Of a DNA stretch of 64,000 nt, positions 19,408 to 29,019 are shown one piece after another. The DNA lies in contig CDRNVI010000079.1 of the NCBI GenBank assembly GCA_977017575.1, positions 1-64,000 on the forward strand, given 5' to 3'. This DNA is from Paramoeba atlantica. Its lineage: Eukaryota; Discosea. Every line of letters begins with the position of its first letter. Within the stretch, counting starts at the first letter, position 1. Under the pieces are notes generated by a model, which saw only the letters and a list, made by a program, of their open reading frames with translations, had not been told where the DNA came from and ran no database searches. The position numbers were made by a program, and so were the translations under genes.

Positions 19408-21658
19408 CCGTTACCCCCCCCTTACTTATCCAGGTACGCTACTTATCACAAAATCCCAAACCTTACTTATCCGCAAGGATAAGTAGCGTACCTGGACCTT
19501 GGCCTTTTTTCCGAACTTTTTTATTGTTTTAGATTTGAGGTAGCTGTACAATGCGTTGCTATTTTAAAGTATTTATCTATCTACAACTCTTGAATTCTTT
19601 TTTCTACAACTCATCCTCCCTCTCTCTCTCTCTGAATGTCTGACTTGAATCGGCTGGTTTTTCATGCAGGGCAGGTCCGCAACGCACTCTTACCACAAGA
19701 GGCGGTTGTCGTAATTCCGGATCCGAATGCCGTAGTCAATGTTATCCCAAACGTTGAACTACTGGCCCATGCTCAAGTTGAACAAGACCGTCCACGGAAA
19801 AGTCGGGTCGAGCTTACTATCCAGCAGAAACTTAACATTTGTGCTGCAATAGAAGCTATGAAGCCCGAAGCAACAGTTGCCGCAGAGTTTCGCATCACTC
19901 CTTCCACGGTGCTAAAAATCGCCCTGCAGAAGGAAGAGTGGATGAGGCTTGTGCGCCTTGGCCACGGAAGTTCCTATCAATTCCACCCGCCGCGTCAGAA
20001 TCAGGAATTGTACACTCAGGGTTCTCGCATGATTGCGGTCTTGCGTGACGCGCTCGTCGGGGTCACGAAATGGTCTCACAGAGAATGGGAAGGTAAAGTT
20101 CTGGCAGCGCTTTTGTCGATTTGCGAACGTTCGTCGCCGCCGTGTAAACGGTTGCACTCAACTCGTTCCGTCAGATGCTGATGAGCGGGTCAGAAACTTT
20201 CTCGAGATGCTTACTCTGATGAACGTCGATCTTTCACTCTTTACTCTGTCATCCTCACGGGTGATGAGACCGGAGTAGTGTGGGAACTTGTAAGTAGTGT
20301 TACTATTGAACTTCGTGGGACGTGGCGGGTGCGAGTTCGCACAGCCGGAACGGAACGCCAAATGACGACAGCATGTTTTGCGGCGCGCTCCGTTCGAGGC
20401 GCGGGTGGCGTTTGGGACCACACCATGCCCCCTCATCTCATCTGGCAGGCGCAGTCCTCCACAGGCCTCATCTCTCGGGAAATCAACGCGGCAGCTGTAA
20501 CCGTTGTACTGCCACCACAACTGCATCGGGGTGGACAAATGGCGACTCTTTTCTGGCATGGCTTCAAAGAGAGTTGTTAGACCATGCGCGTTATCCTCCG
20601 CGACAAACTTTACTGGTGATTGACCTCTATGCTGCTCATCGAACTCACAAAATTCTTTCTTACCTTCGTGAGCGAGAGGTTGATGTCTTGTTCATTCCTT
20701 CAGGTTGCACCTCGCTCATCCAACTCATGGATGATGCAGTCAACCGAGCGTTCAAGCACTATTACCGGGATAAATTTTCTACCTGGCGTGCCTCTCAGAA
20801 CGGGTTTCGCCGCCCCACGCGTCAGAAAATCACGCGTTTTGTCACTGAAGCGCTACAGTCCTTTCCTGCAGTAGAAGCCTATCGTGTGGAATTTGAACGC
20901 AAGCTCTCATCCCACCTTCTACGAGTCGCAGAAACAATTTCCCCCCAACGGGTACAATCTCTACGTGGTAGTACCCTTGTGGTTGGCGCAACGCCTGCAG
21001 AAGCTGCTTTGGAGACAGAAGTCGTCTCCAATGCTTTTCAGCAGCTTTCTTTCGGTGAGGAAGTGATTGATGCGGATACTGATCAATGAGCGCTTTTTGA
21101 TATAAAATTGTGTGCACTCGGGCGTAATATGATAATTTTATAATATGAGAATAGATTCAACTGAGGCATATCGAATATTTTTCGTTCGCTTTTACTCCTG
21201 GGTTGGTCGGAATGTCATTCTATAAAAATATTATTCCTCATATTTTTCTGGTTTTTTTTCCATGCTTTTACATGCCATCAACAACCAGCAACGACTACAC
21301 TTTTTCCCCCCGCTTATTTTTTGTCATGCAATTAGCACTACTTTTTTTCGTGTTCTATGATGTTGTTCTTATAATGTGCATGACATTCTCTTAGCCTTCA
21401 TTTGTGTCACACTCGCGTTGTTTTTTATGTACCTTGTATATTTCGATTACTTCTCTCTGTTTGTTGTACAACTTTGTTTTCCCTATGTTATTGATTTCAT
21501 TTATGGCAGGACGCTTCCGAAAACCACTCACCAACCTAAGGTACACTACTCAGGCACGCTACTTATCCAGGTACGCTACTTATCCAGGCACGCTACTTAT
21601 CACAAAATCACTGATTTTGGGGTCAAAATGCGGGATAAGTAAGGGGGGGGGGTAACGG
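19408..21658 (+). mobile_element. pogo/Tigger-like DNA transposon
   Basis: This 2,251-bp element has terminal inverted repeats CCGTTACCCCCCCCTTACTTA and its complement at 21632-21658, and is flanked by TA (19406-19407 and 21659-21660), the pogo target duplication. Subterminal repeats of GGTACGCTACTTATC occur in both ends: twice in inverted orientation at the left (19432-19495) and three times in tandem at the right (21553-21603). The transposase lies inside on the + strand. Confidence 0.85.
19636..21089 (+). pseudogene. pogo/Tigger-type transposase, broken
   Basis: The N-terminal part (19636-20181) has a CENP-B/Psq-like HTH (SRVELTIQQKLNICAAIEA then TVAAEFRITPSTVLKI). The catalytic DDE_1 core is split over frames: ILTGDETGVVWEL near 20255 (first Asp), LLVIDLYAAHRTHKIL near 20617 (second) and TSLIQLMDDAVNRAFKHYY near 20720 (third). 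At least two frame changes separate them, one about 20100-20250 and one about 20530-20560. The catalytic residues survive, so the copy is decayed but not ancient. Confidence 0.82.
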
Positions 21659-21660
21659 TA

Positions 21661-22011
21661 CTATGATAATTATTCGTCGTTCATTTCAAAGATAATCATT
21701 AAACAAAATATTTTTTCATGACATTGAGACATTTTTTAACGTCACTGTAAGTAGGGGGTGGTGAATTTACTATCTTTTTCTCAGAACTGAGAAAAAGGGA
21801 GTAGGGGGAGCGGTGACAATTATGTGTGCTGGGATAGTATCAACTTTAATTGTTAAGCAAAACTTTACTTGTTAAACTGAATGGGCTTTATTGGAGAAGG
21901 AAGACATGAAAACGTGCACTGAAGAAAGACGAAAATTACTACTATTCAAAAATCAACTTCTTCGACAAAAAATAACTTTCTTTGCCAATTCTAAATACTT
22001 CTACTCAAAAT
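21661..22011. other. AT-rich spacer
   Basis: No gene seen. It contains CTTTTTCTCAGAACTGAGAAAAAG, a short palindrome at 21773-21796. Confidence 0.4.
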
Positions 22012-23645
22012 TCATAGACGTAAAGGTGTATTGCTGCTGATACATTGTTGTGCATTCCTTCTTGGTACTCTTGCGATACGTACTGCTTTGATTTTTACTT
22101 GTTCTGTCGTATCAAAACAAACATACGCACGTTTGAACTTCTCAATGATTGTGGCAAGTTTCACCTCACCAAAGAAAGCGTAATACTCAGTTAAGTACCT
22201 TTTCCTCATTTCCGACGGAAGATGCCCCACAATGATCGAGCGCTCGTCACGCTCTCCCAAAGCTGAACTCAAGTTCATCTCTGATTCGTGCAAGTCATCC
22301 CGCTTCCGCTTAACATCTAATCTTCAGCGAAAAATCGCGTTCTTCGGTGGGAGCGTTCTCCGGATGAGTAGATATAGTGTATTGTCACACGTTGTGGTTC
22401 CATGGAACACGGAACACCGTTGTAAGTATATACAATGGAATGGTATCTTCCGTTAAAGGTTCTTTTGTCACATCGGAACCCTACAAACCGGGAGATACCA
22501 TTCCTGTTTTGTGGTGGTTTGACAAAGGTTCTTTCGCACATTCTGATCCGTCCTTTGCCTCTTCACCCTTGAATTGTCCGTTTCTCCTGTTAAAGCTCTC
22601 TTGTATTTGATACCGGGGGTACTTTTTTCCCTGTGAATAATGTCTTTCGAATGCTGCGAAATTGTCGTTCCTCAAATAATGCAGCGGTATTTCATTGGAA
22701 CACTGGCGATTACTGGGCGGGCGTTTCATAACGACTTGGCGCTCTGTTCAGCGCTTCCAGCCGACCGATAATGAAAAATGTGTCGTTCGTTTATCTAATG
22801 TGTCGTTCGTTTATGTGGGCAGTCTCTCATCATACATACGACTGTATGATATGTATGTATGATCCGGGGAGCGGCACGTAAAACATAATGGTCGGCTTCC
22901 GTGGGGAGATGCACTGTAGTTTCCATACGAAAAATGTTGTGGTCGAAACTGTTGAAGCCTCCGATTTCCTGAAAACGTTCAGTATCGGCTGCATATCTTT
23001 TCGCTCTCATTCAGTTGGTCAGTACGTATTGACGCGGAAGGGTGAAAAGGATAAAGTGAATGAAAAAGTGAAGGGTTCAATGTACAGGGTTCAATGTACG
23101 GTACGGTGAGAACCCATTTTCGTGTCTCGTGTCGACTCTCGGTTACTACGCAGAAGCACAATCATAGACCGTTCATCAAGTACATGAATAAATACATGGT
23201 ATTATTGGTATACGGCCGTGATGGAGGCTTGAGCCTAAATTCCCGTTGTCGAGATTCATCTATCTGAACCTCAACCTCTCTGAGGTCTATTTCATTTTCA
23301 TGAAGTCTTCCTCCAAAAAGCGCTTCTCTTGTTCAATAATGAGGTCTATAGCTCCTTCGTGCTTTAGAATATTACAGCACCGTTCGACTGAACTTGGAAC
23401 AGCTCTACCTTTCGCACATACTTTGTACTCTACGAATTTCGCTACCGTTGGAACTTTCTGTGCCAGGTACTATACAGAAGTAAATTCGCCCATTACCCAT
23501 CGTGTCACACCGCCAAGCTTAGGAGTCTCACATGCACATGTCGTTTTCGCTTTCTCGAGTTCCTCCAAGATGTGGGGCACTAATATTGTGAGGGCTGTGT
23601 GCTTTTCTGTATGTGTTTTTTCCGAGCTCAGCGTGAAGTGAAACC
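22012..23645 (-). pseudogene. Retroelement-like fossil with an RRM-like segment
   Basis: Several short coding-like stretches lie in succession on the minus strand. One (22012-22293) resembles an RNA-recognition motif: RSIIVGHLPSEM as RNP2 and KRAYVCFDT as RNP1. The stretch around 22695-22760 matches the area just beyond the zinc knuckle of the Gag-like fossil at about 45320-45380, which is why I place it with retroelements. It is old, broken in several places and lacks recognisable ends. An RRM also occurs in ORF1 of some LINEs, so that origin is possible. Confidence 0.4.
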
Positions 23646-23751
23646 GCGAGACGCGGGACGTAACGCTTTAACAGATAAAGCATTAAACATATAAATTTAT
23701 GTCGCCTGAAGGAGTGGAGCTTATGGAACGTGTCATTGTGTTTAGTTTCTT

Positions 23752-23823
23752 CCCCCCTTTATTATGATTCGCCCCGCTTTAATGTGCACAAACTCCAAAA
23801 CAGTGTGCATATTAAAGGGGGGG
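23752..23823. repeat. 72-bp palindromic mini-element with C/G-run ends
   Basis: The ends are CCCCCCTTTATTA and its near-inverse TATTAAAGGGGGGG, with an inner palindrome around AATGTGCACA and TGTGCATATT. It has the same design as 53476-53528. Confidence 0.6.
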
Positions 23824-23991
23824 CGCAGTACTGCGTTCCTCTTTATACATGTATGTTTATACATGTATGTTTGCTATTTTTGTTCACTTTTACTTCATTA
23901 AGCAAGGTTGGAGCTGTAGTTATAATTATTCGCAATAATTCCTCATGGGGGGGGTGAATCTTCAACTTGGTTAATCAAGAACCCTTGCATA

Positions 23992-24801
23992 ATGTATGTT
24001 TTTTGCATTGATGACGAATCCGATTTGCGTCGGGGTAAAGTGACCTCTCTGCTACTACCCCAAGAGGATATGTTGGAACGATTTATTTCGAACCTAACTA
24101 AAACGCATAAATCCTGGCGCACAACAACAAAACAAATGTTTGGACGTGTCAAACGTGTATCGGTATGCCAATGGCGGGGTGTGGCATGTCACAAAGATCA
24201 AACAGTGAGCCAAATTGAATGGTTTTCAATGAAACTTTCTGGCACCTTACAGTGGGAGTTCTTGCCGTATACGTTGCAATGTTGTAACCTTGTCAATAAC
24301 AGACTAGGCGGCTCTCTTCAACTTGACATATTGCCAGCACAACTTACATATTTAACACTATCGGTGAACACCTTTATCGGTGAGTTAAACTTAACCCAAT
24401 TGCCAAACACATTGCACACACTTGAGTTGCGTGACAACCAATTTGAAGGAAGTGTTAATCTCACGAATCTGTGTTCTGCGTTGAAGTTTTTATACCTTCA
24501 CGAAAATAAACTTTCTGGTGCCGTCGATCTTTCTCACCTGCCGAAGAATTTACAATACTTACAATTGTCCAGGAACAGACTTACAGGATCGCTTTCCTTG
24601 CAGCACTTACCTTCATCGCTGACGTATTTTCTTTCGGATCACAACTGTTTCTCCGGTTTAGTTGTGTTTGGCTGTCTTCCTGAAAACTTGCAGTTTTTGT
24701 CAATGAGCAACAACGTGGGCCTTTACGGCGAGATTGATTCGTCTGTTCTTCCGAAGACTTTACAACTTGACTTCTGCAATACCAACATTCGCTATAAGTA
24801 A
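23992..24801 (+). CDS. Leucine-rich-repeat protein (LRR copy 2, 269 aa)
   Basis: The start MYVFCIDDESDLRRGK matches the start shared by copies 5, 6 and 7, so ATG 23992 is well supported. A helix (LLLPQEDMLERFISNL) leads into an N-cap like plant LRRNT_2: VCQWRGVACHKDQTVSQIEW. About eight 23-residue repeats follow (LPxxLxxLxLxxNxLxGxxxL), and the protein ends TNIRYK. There is no clear signal peptide or membrane segment. LRR solenoids bind protein partners; the partner is unknown. It lies 255 bp upstream of the PPP1R11-like gene on the same strand. Confidence 0.88.
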   Translation: MYVFCIDDESDLRRGKVTSLLLPQEDMLERFISNLTKTHKSWRTTTKQMFGRVKRVSVCQWRGVACHKDQTVSQIEWFSMKLSGTLQWEFLPYTLQCCNLVNNRLGGSLQLDILPAQLTYLTLSVNTFIGELNLTQLPNTLHTLELRDNQFEGSVNLTNLCSALKFLYLHENKLSGAVDLSHLPKNLQYLQLSRNRLTGSLSLQHLPSSLTYFLSDHNCFSGLVVFGCLPENLQFLSMSNNVGLYGEIDSSVLPKTLQLDFCNTNIRYK

Positions 24802-24930
24802 AACAGTGAAAAATATGAAAGTGAAAACGAAGAGCCATTTTCAGAACCCGACCACAAGGGTCTACTGATAGGAGTAGGGCGTTTTTCAACACTCTCACTC
24901 CCTCTACCCTCCCTAAATCCTCCAGTGCTC

Positions 24931-25005
24931 ATTCTTCCAAACCTTTTTTTGTCCCAATACTTATTTTTATCTCTCTTCTTCATTTTTTTATCTCTCTTCT
25001 TCATG
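24931..25005 (+). promoter_or_regulatory. Pyrimidine-rich tract before the PPP1R11-like gene
   Basis: TATCTCTCTTCTTCAT occurs twice in tandem immediately upstream of the coding region. Such a tract could be a splice-acceptor polypyrimidine tract or a core-promoter initiator. The function is inferred. Confidence 0.3.
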
Positions 25006-25055
25006 TTTTGAATTCAATCCAAAACGATTGGCCGTTCGATTTACGCGATCTTCCG

Positions 25056-25460
25056 ATGCAACGACGTCCCATTCCTCCATCCCCTCCCCTCACACAGTTC
25101 CATTCTATACGACACGATGAAAAAAAAGAAAATGATGAAAAAGGAAAGGAAGACGAAGGGAATGCGCTTCCCGTGTTGGTTCTGCGCACACGAGTTCGCC
25201 TGGAGGGCCCCGAGGGCTCCGGCCCTCACGTGTCGTGGGCGCCCGATGTCGTGGAACGGAAAAACCAGAAAACATCAAAGAAATGCTGCGTGTTCCATCC
25301 CGCATGGAAATTGTCGAATCACGAAATAGAGAACAGCGACCAGGAGGAGGAGGAGGAGCGCATGGGGAAGAATCAAAAGGAAAGAATGCCGGATGTTGAA
25401 GGGCGAGCCCATCCGGTGTGCTCTAGGGCGGCTTGCTTCTGTGATACTACGCTGCCGTGA
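25056..25460 (+). CDS. Protein phosphatase 1 inhibitor-3-like protein (PPP1R11/YPI1 family, 134 aa)
   Basis: Members of this family are small disordered proteins that bind and restrain PP1 catalytic subunits in the nucleus. The core is recognisable: LRTRVRLEGPEGSGPHVSWAP supplies the conserved VxW PP1-docking motif (HVSW for KVEW in animals). It is followed by DVVERKNQKTSKKCCVFH, matching VDNExMxxxSSKxCCIYxxP, and then a run of acidic residues (DQEEEEE). The cysteine-rich tail (VCSRAACFC) may parallel the family's second PP1 or zinc site. The frame is open upstream to 25008 without an ATG, so ATG 25056 is chosen. Length fits the family (about 126-155 aa). Confidence 0.85.
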   Translation: MQRRPIPPSPPLTQFHSIRHDEKKENDEKGKEDEGNALPVLVLRTRVRLEGPEGSGPHVSWAPDVVERKNQKTSKKCCVFHPAWKLSNHEIENSDQEEEEERMGKNQKERMPDVEGRAHPVCSRAACFCDTTLP

Positions 25461-25754
25461 ATCTTCGGTTCGTTGTTCTTTTCGCTTGTTTCTCGTATTG
25501 TAGCTTGCAGTTCTTTTGTCAAGTCTTCCTACTTCAGTGTTTGTAGGGTAACTTTAGCATGGGAAACATTAATTAACCCTTTTTTGTCTCCTACTTCTAC
25601 AGATTTTCCTTTTTTGTTGCGATTAGTGAAAAGGTGGAAGAGTACATGCAGTCTAAATCTACGTCCCTTCCCCCCACCCCCCATCCCGTCAATACTTCGC
25701 ATTCCTGTTCTGGCACTGAGATAAGGAGGTACATTGTCTTTTTTCTATTTTGTA
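25461..25754. other. 3' flank of the PPP1R11-like gene
   Basis: T-rich sequence with no ORF of note. Probably the 3' untranslated region followed by spacer. Confidence 0.4.
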
Positions 25755-26382
25755 AAGGGGGGGTACACCCACTATTGGCAAACTGTTTTGCCAATAGTGG
25801 GTGGTTTTTACCCCCTTTGTCCAATAGTGGGTGATTTTTAATTCTGATCACCCACTCTTGGACAAAGGGGTTTTACAAACGCATTCAAAATTCCTCTTTT
25901 ACCGCAACGATTTCGACAAATTGTTCTATTTCTTCTACTGAAAACCCCCGAAGGCCCCCGACGTGCGGACACCCACCCCCTACGCCATATGCGCCTCCTG
26001 TGGAGGCTCCCGAGCCAAATCTCTCTTACTGGGGGATCTCTTACTGGGGGGTGTAAGGTAGTAGGAAAATCGTTGTGACATTTCTCGTCATCTTCGAAAT
26101 CGGACGCAAAATCACTTTCGATGTCAGAGTACACTTCTACACCGATATCACCTGAGTTATCACTTAATTTATAATTTACTATTCCTTTATGGCGGCAGCC
26201 TTCAAGGTGTCCATTAGTTGCTACTAATTAGAAAGTTGCTACATTTAGAAATTCCATCTTAACAAATTTTGAGGTAATTAATTATTTACCAATAGTGGGT
26301 GAGTTTTCCAATAGTGGGTGATTTCCAAGAGTGGGTGATTTTCAAGAGTGGGTGATTGCCAATAGTGGGTGTACCCCCCTTT
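25755..26382. mobile_element. Non-autonomous TA-target transposon (MITE, 628 bp)
   Basis: The ends are AAGGGGGGGTACACCCACTA and the inverse TAGTGGGTGTACCCCCCTTT, flanked by TA (25753-25754 and 26383-26384). The subterminal motif CCAATAGTGGGTGA or CCAAGAGTGGGTGA recurs two to five times near each end. The interior holds a 98-codon frame on the minus strand (25838-26134) with an acidic start (YSDIESDFASDFEDDE) but no recognisable domain. The TA target and subterminal arrays suggest mobilisation by a Tc1/mariner/pogo-type enzyme. Confidence 0.75.
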
Positions 26383-26508
26383 TAGTGTAGCAGCATTTAG
26401 AAATCTCGTTTTTGGACGGCAGGGAGATTGGAGACCGCAGCGAGATCGTACTGAATCCCCACCCGCAGCCCCTCAGATGGTAGCGAACGTACACCGGTTC
26501 GCAATCTT

Positions 26509-26605
26509 ACAGTCCTAAGTCGTCTCCAAACCAAAGTTAACTTTGTGTATACTGCAACGTAAGCCCCGTGACAATCGCTTATTGAAAACGTATCGCCCTA
26601 CTCTA
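26509..26605 (+). repeat. Copy of an LRR-flank repeat (partner at 28586-28678)
   Basis: CAGTCCTAAGTCGTCTCCAA, ACTTTGTGTATACTGC, ACGTA and GTGACAATCGCTTATT occur in the same order at 28586-28678. The second copy is just downstream of the LRR relic, so this is probably a fossil of an LRR-gene 3' flank. Confidence 0.6.
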
Positions 26606-26739
26606 ACTAGAGAATTAGTGTACTATCACTGCAGGAAAAGAAAACAAAATTAATATCCAATATTACACCCCCCGTTCTACGATACCTTGTTCACACGTTT
26701 TAAGTACTCTGAACACATTTTTTGGCCGCTACTTTTTTG

Positions 26740-27020
26740 TTTCTACTTTTTGGGGCGAAGTGCTTCTTTCATGTAGCTTGCCATCATGGCTCGAATGTTA
26801 TCCACAGGGTTCAGGTCAGGATACTTAGGAAGCCTCCTAAGTGCCTGTGGAACATCTGTGACTTTGTGATGGTGTGCGTCGGGGCGTCATCCGGGTGAAG
26901 TACCGCGTGTCTGTGATCGCGAATGTATCGTACAAAACCGATGTCTTTCGAAGCCTCCATGGGTAGCAATGTGTCGCGTCCATAACATACTCCCCGTCAT
27001 TAATAATGATTATCTTAAAA
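26740..27020 (-). pseudogene. Tc1/mariner transposase 3' fragment
   Basis: The minus-strand frame reads VLHPDDAPTHHHKVTDVPQA (second catalytic Asp region) and LPKYPDLNPVDNIRAMM, the SPDLNPIExxW-type block with Asp where Glu is usual, followed by a basic end. Upstream, NDGEYVMDATHCYPWR continues the domain in another frame. A hairpin MITE lies immediately on its 5' side. There are no ends and the copy is old. Confidence 0.65.
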
Positions 27021-27025
27021 AAATC

Positions 27026-27231
27026 CAGGTATAAAGGGGCGAGGGCAACAGATGGATGCAACAGGTGTAGCAGATTCCCAATGAAAGGAAATCGTATCTC
27101 CCTGCACGAAGTTGGCTCCAAGCTAGCAAGCGCATTGGTAGGCATTTCTCGTGCAGGGAGATGCGATTTCTTTTCAGTGGTAATCTTCTACATCTGTTGC
27201 TTCGTATCTCCCTCGCCCCTTTATACCTGAA
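27026..27231. mobile_element. Hairpin MITE (about 206 bp)
   Basis: The ends are CAGGTATAAAGGGGCGAGGG and the inverse CCCTCGCCCCTTTATACCTG. The palindrome continues inward for about 90 bp per arm (including ATCGTATCTCCCTGCACGAA against TCGTGCAGGGAGATGCGATT), leaving a loop of about 30 bp. It abuts the Tc1 fragment, so it probably inserted into that fossil. Confidence 0.75.
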
Positions 27232-27344
27232 TTCTACAAAAACAGTTTCGTCGTATCAATCAGTAAAATTCGTGGGCGTTCTCGCAGCAATAATTGCCAA
27301 CACAATGCCAATCTTCTTCTAAAAAGTGGCTTCTGGCAAAGTGG

Positions 27345-27475
27345 TCAGTTGGCCACCTCCTAAAAGAGTGACCACCTGGCCATCCTCTGAAAAAGTGACC
27401 ATCTGGCCACCCCCTGAAAAAGTGTCCACCTGGCCACCCCCTGAAATTGTGCCAGGGGGTGGCCAGCTGGCCACC
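27345..27475. repeat. Minisatellite, about 27-bp unit
   Basis: Four to five units of CTGGCCACCCCCTGAAAAAG plus TG(A/T)CCAC occur. The last unit folds back on itself (CAGGGGGTGGCCAG follows). Confidence 0.7.
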
Positions 27476-28317
27476 TTTTCAAGGCCGAGAAAATCATACC
27501 TTTTTTTCGTTTATTTGGTATGCCGTCGGCGAGTGAAATGTGTTTCAAAAAAAAGATAGTTCTGGAAGTTAGTTAAGGAGCTCAAAAATATTCCCCAAAC
27601 TTTGAAACAGCTGTAGTCTGTCAATTTTGGGAACGTAATCAAGCATCTTTTTTTCGGATTTGAAATGTTCGTCTCTGAGTCGCACTCCGAGTCGCGTTTT
27701 TGGTAAAAGGGTTCTAAAAACTGCTTACTGTACTCGATTTTTTTCATTTTTGGAGTATTACAGATTGATTAATGAGCCATACCCCTGTTTTTAAAATTTC
27801 AAAAAAAATGTTTTTGTGCTCGTTTTATGCCCATTTCGGGTTCGCGGAATTAACCTTAGTAAGCGAGTTAGATACTCACCGTATCTCCCTCAATATCATT
27901 CTATGTGGTGAAAACTCTTAAAAAATTATCAACTTATTTTCGTGCACGCAGGATTTTCGTATATTATTTTTGTGTCTCAAAAAAACTTTTCTTTGAACTA
28001 AAAAAGTATCAACTTATTTTCATGTTTTAGACCGCATTTTAGTATTTTTCCATGACTTCTCGATCACTGAAAAAGAAGCGCCCATTAGAAGAATCGGGTT
28101 CTATTGAAACGTTTACAAGCTTTGGGGAACGGCCTTCCAAGTGGACTGCGGCAGACAGAAGCTACACTAGGTCATTAATAATGATAATGATAATAATAAT
28201 TTCAAAGAAAATCTTTCTTGAGGATTATCATCATCATTATTAATGATGGGTAGTAACCCTCGGTAAAGGGGCCGCCCATTACGACTACAATTGAACGTTT
28301 TTTCATCGATTTATATT
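27476..28317. other. Repeat debris between minisatellite and LRR relic
   Basis: No gene is supported. 27846-27893 is an inverted copy of 11887-11937 (GAATTAACCTTAGTAAGCGA, then GTATCTCCCTCAAT). 28172-28242 is a palindrome with arms CATTAATAATGATAATGATA and the inverse. A 63-codon frame at 28052 (TSRSLKKKRPLEESGS) starts basic, but nothing identifies it. Confidence 0.45.
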
Positions 28318-28482
28318 TAACTTTTCGGCACTTTGCAGTGGAAGTTCTTGCCGTACACGACGCAGTTTTTTGGGCTGTACAATAATGAACTAGGAGGATC
28401 GCCTCAACTTGACATGCTTCCATTACAACTTATGTTGTAATGCGTTGTGTTCTCCGGAACAAACATTCGTTATAAATAATAC
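28318..28482 (+). pseudogene. LRR gene relic with internal deletion
   Basis: The sequence aligns with the LRR family at two places. GTLQWKFLPYT and NNELGGSPQLDMLP match the N-cap and first repeat. ACAAACATTCGTTATAAATAA then matches the TNIRYK-stop end of copies 2 and 7. Everything between is deleted. The 3' flank (28728-28840) resembles that of LRR copy 5 (50771-50881), so this was once a complete gene close to that copy. Confidence 0.8.
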
Positions 28483-28585
28483 AATGTATGGAATGCGTTA
28501 CTATTCGGTCCACACGCGAAGGCTTGGTAAAAGGGCCTTCCAAAAGTTTTTGGGGGAACGACCGTCCCTTTTGACCCTAAATTAT

Positions 28586-28840
28586 TCAGTCCTAAGTCGT
28601 CTCCAAACAAACGTTTACTTTGTGTATACTGCCACGTAGGTCCCATGACAATCGCTTATTTAAAAATTATCGCCCTATTCCCTATTTTTCTGTTTACGAA
28701 ACAAATGGATATACACCCCCTTTCATTCGTAATGATAATTGAAAAAAGATTTTCACCTCGAACTGTGAAAATTACTCAAAAAATATCAAAAATAATTCAT
28801 TCTATCATAACTCCTCCGTGACAGCTCGAGGTTTTTTCCG
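28586..28840 (+). repeat. 3' flank shared with other LRR loci
   Basis: The first part (28586-28678) repeats 26509-26605. The second (28728-28840: GATTTTCACCT, GTGAAAATTACTCA, AAAATATCAAAA, TCAGCTCGAG) repeats 50771-50881 downstream of LRR copy 5. This shows that the family spread with its flanks. Confidence 0.65.
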
Positions 28841-29019
28841 TCATCTCTTTATTCTTGTCTTGTTTTTTCCTTCGTAGACGTAAGTAACCCCCCCCCTCGC
28901 TTATATACACTGTATACACTTACGGTTATACACTTATACTACTGTATAAATAATTTACACACTTACACTTATCTATCCAATATAAGATAGATCTCGTTGA
29001 CATCTAGGAAGAAAGAGGA

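Noticed and set aside
19675-19705. LLPQE phrase in the pogo transposase as a link to the LRR family
   Set aside because: Five residues only, with no further similarity; chance.
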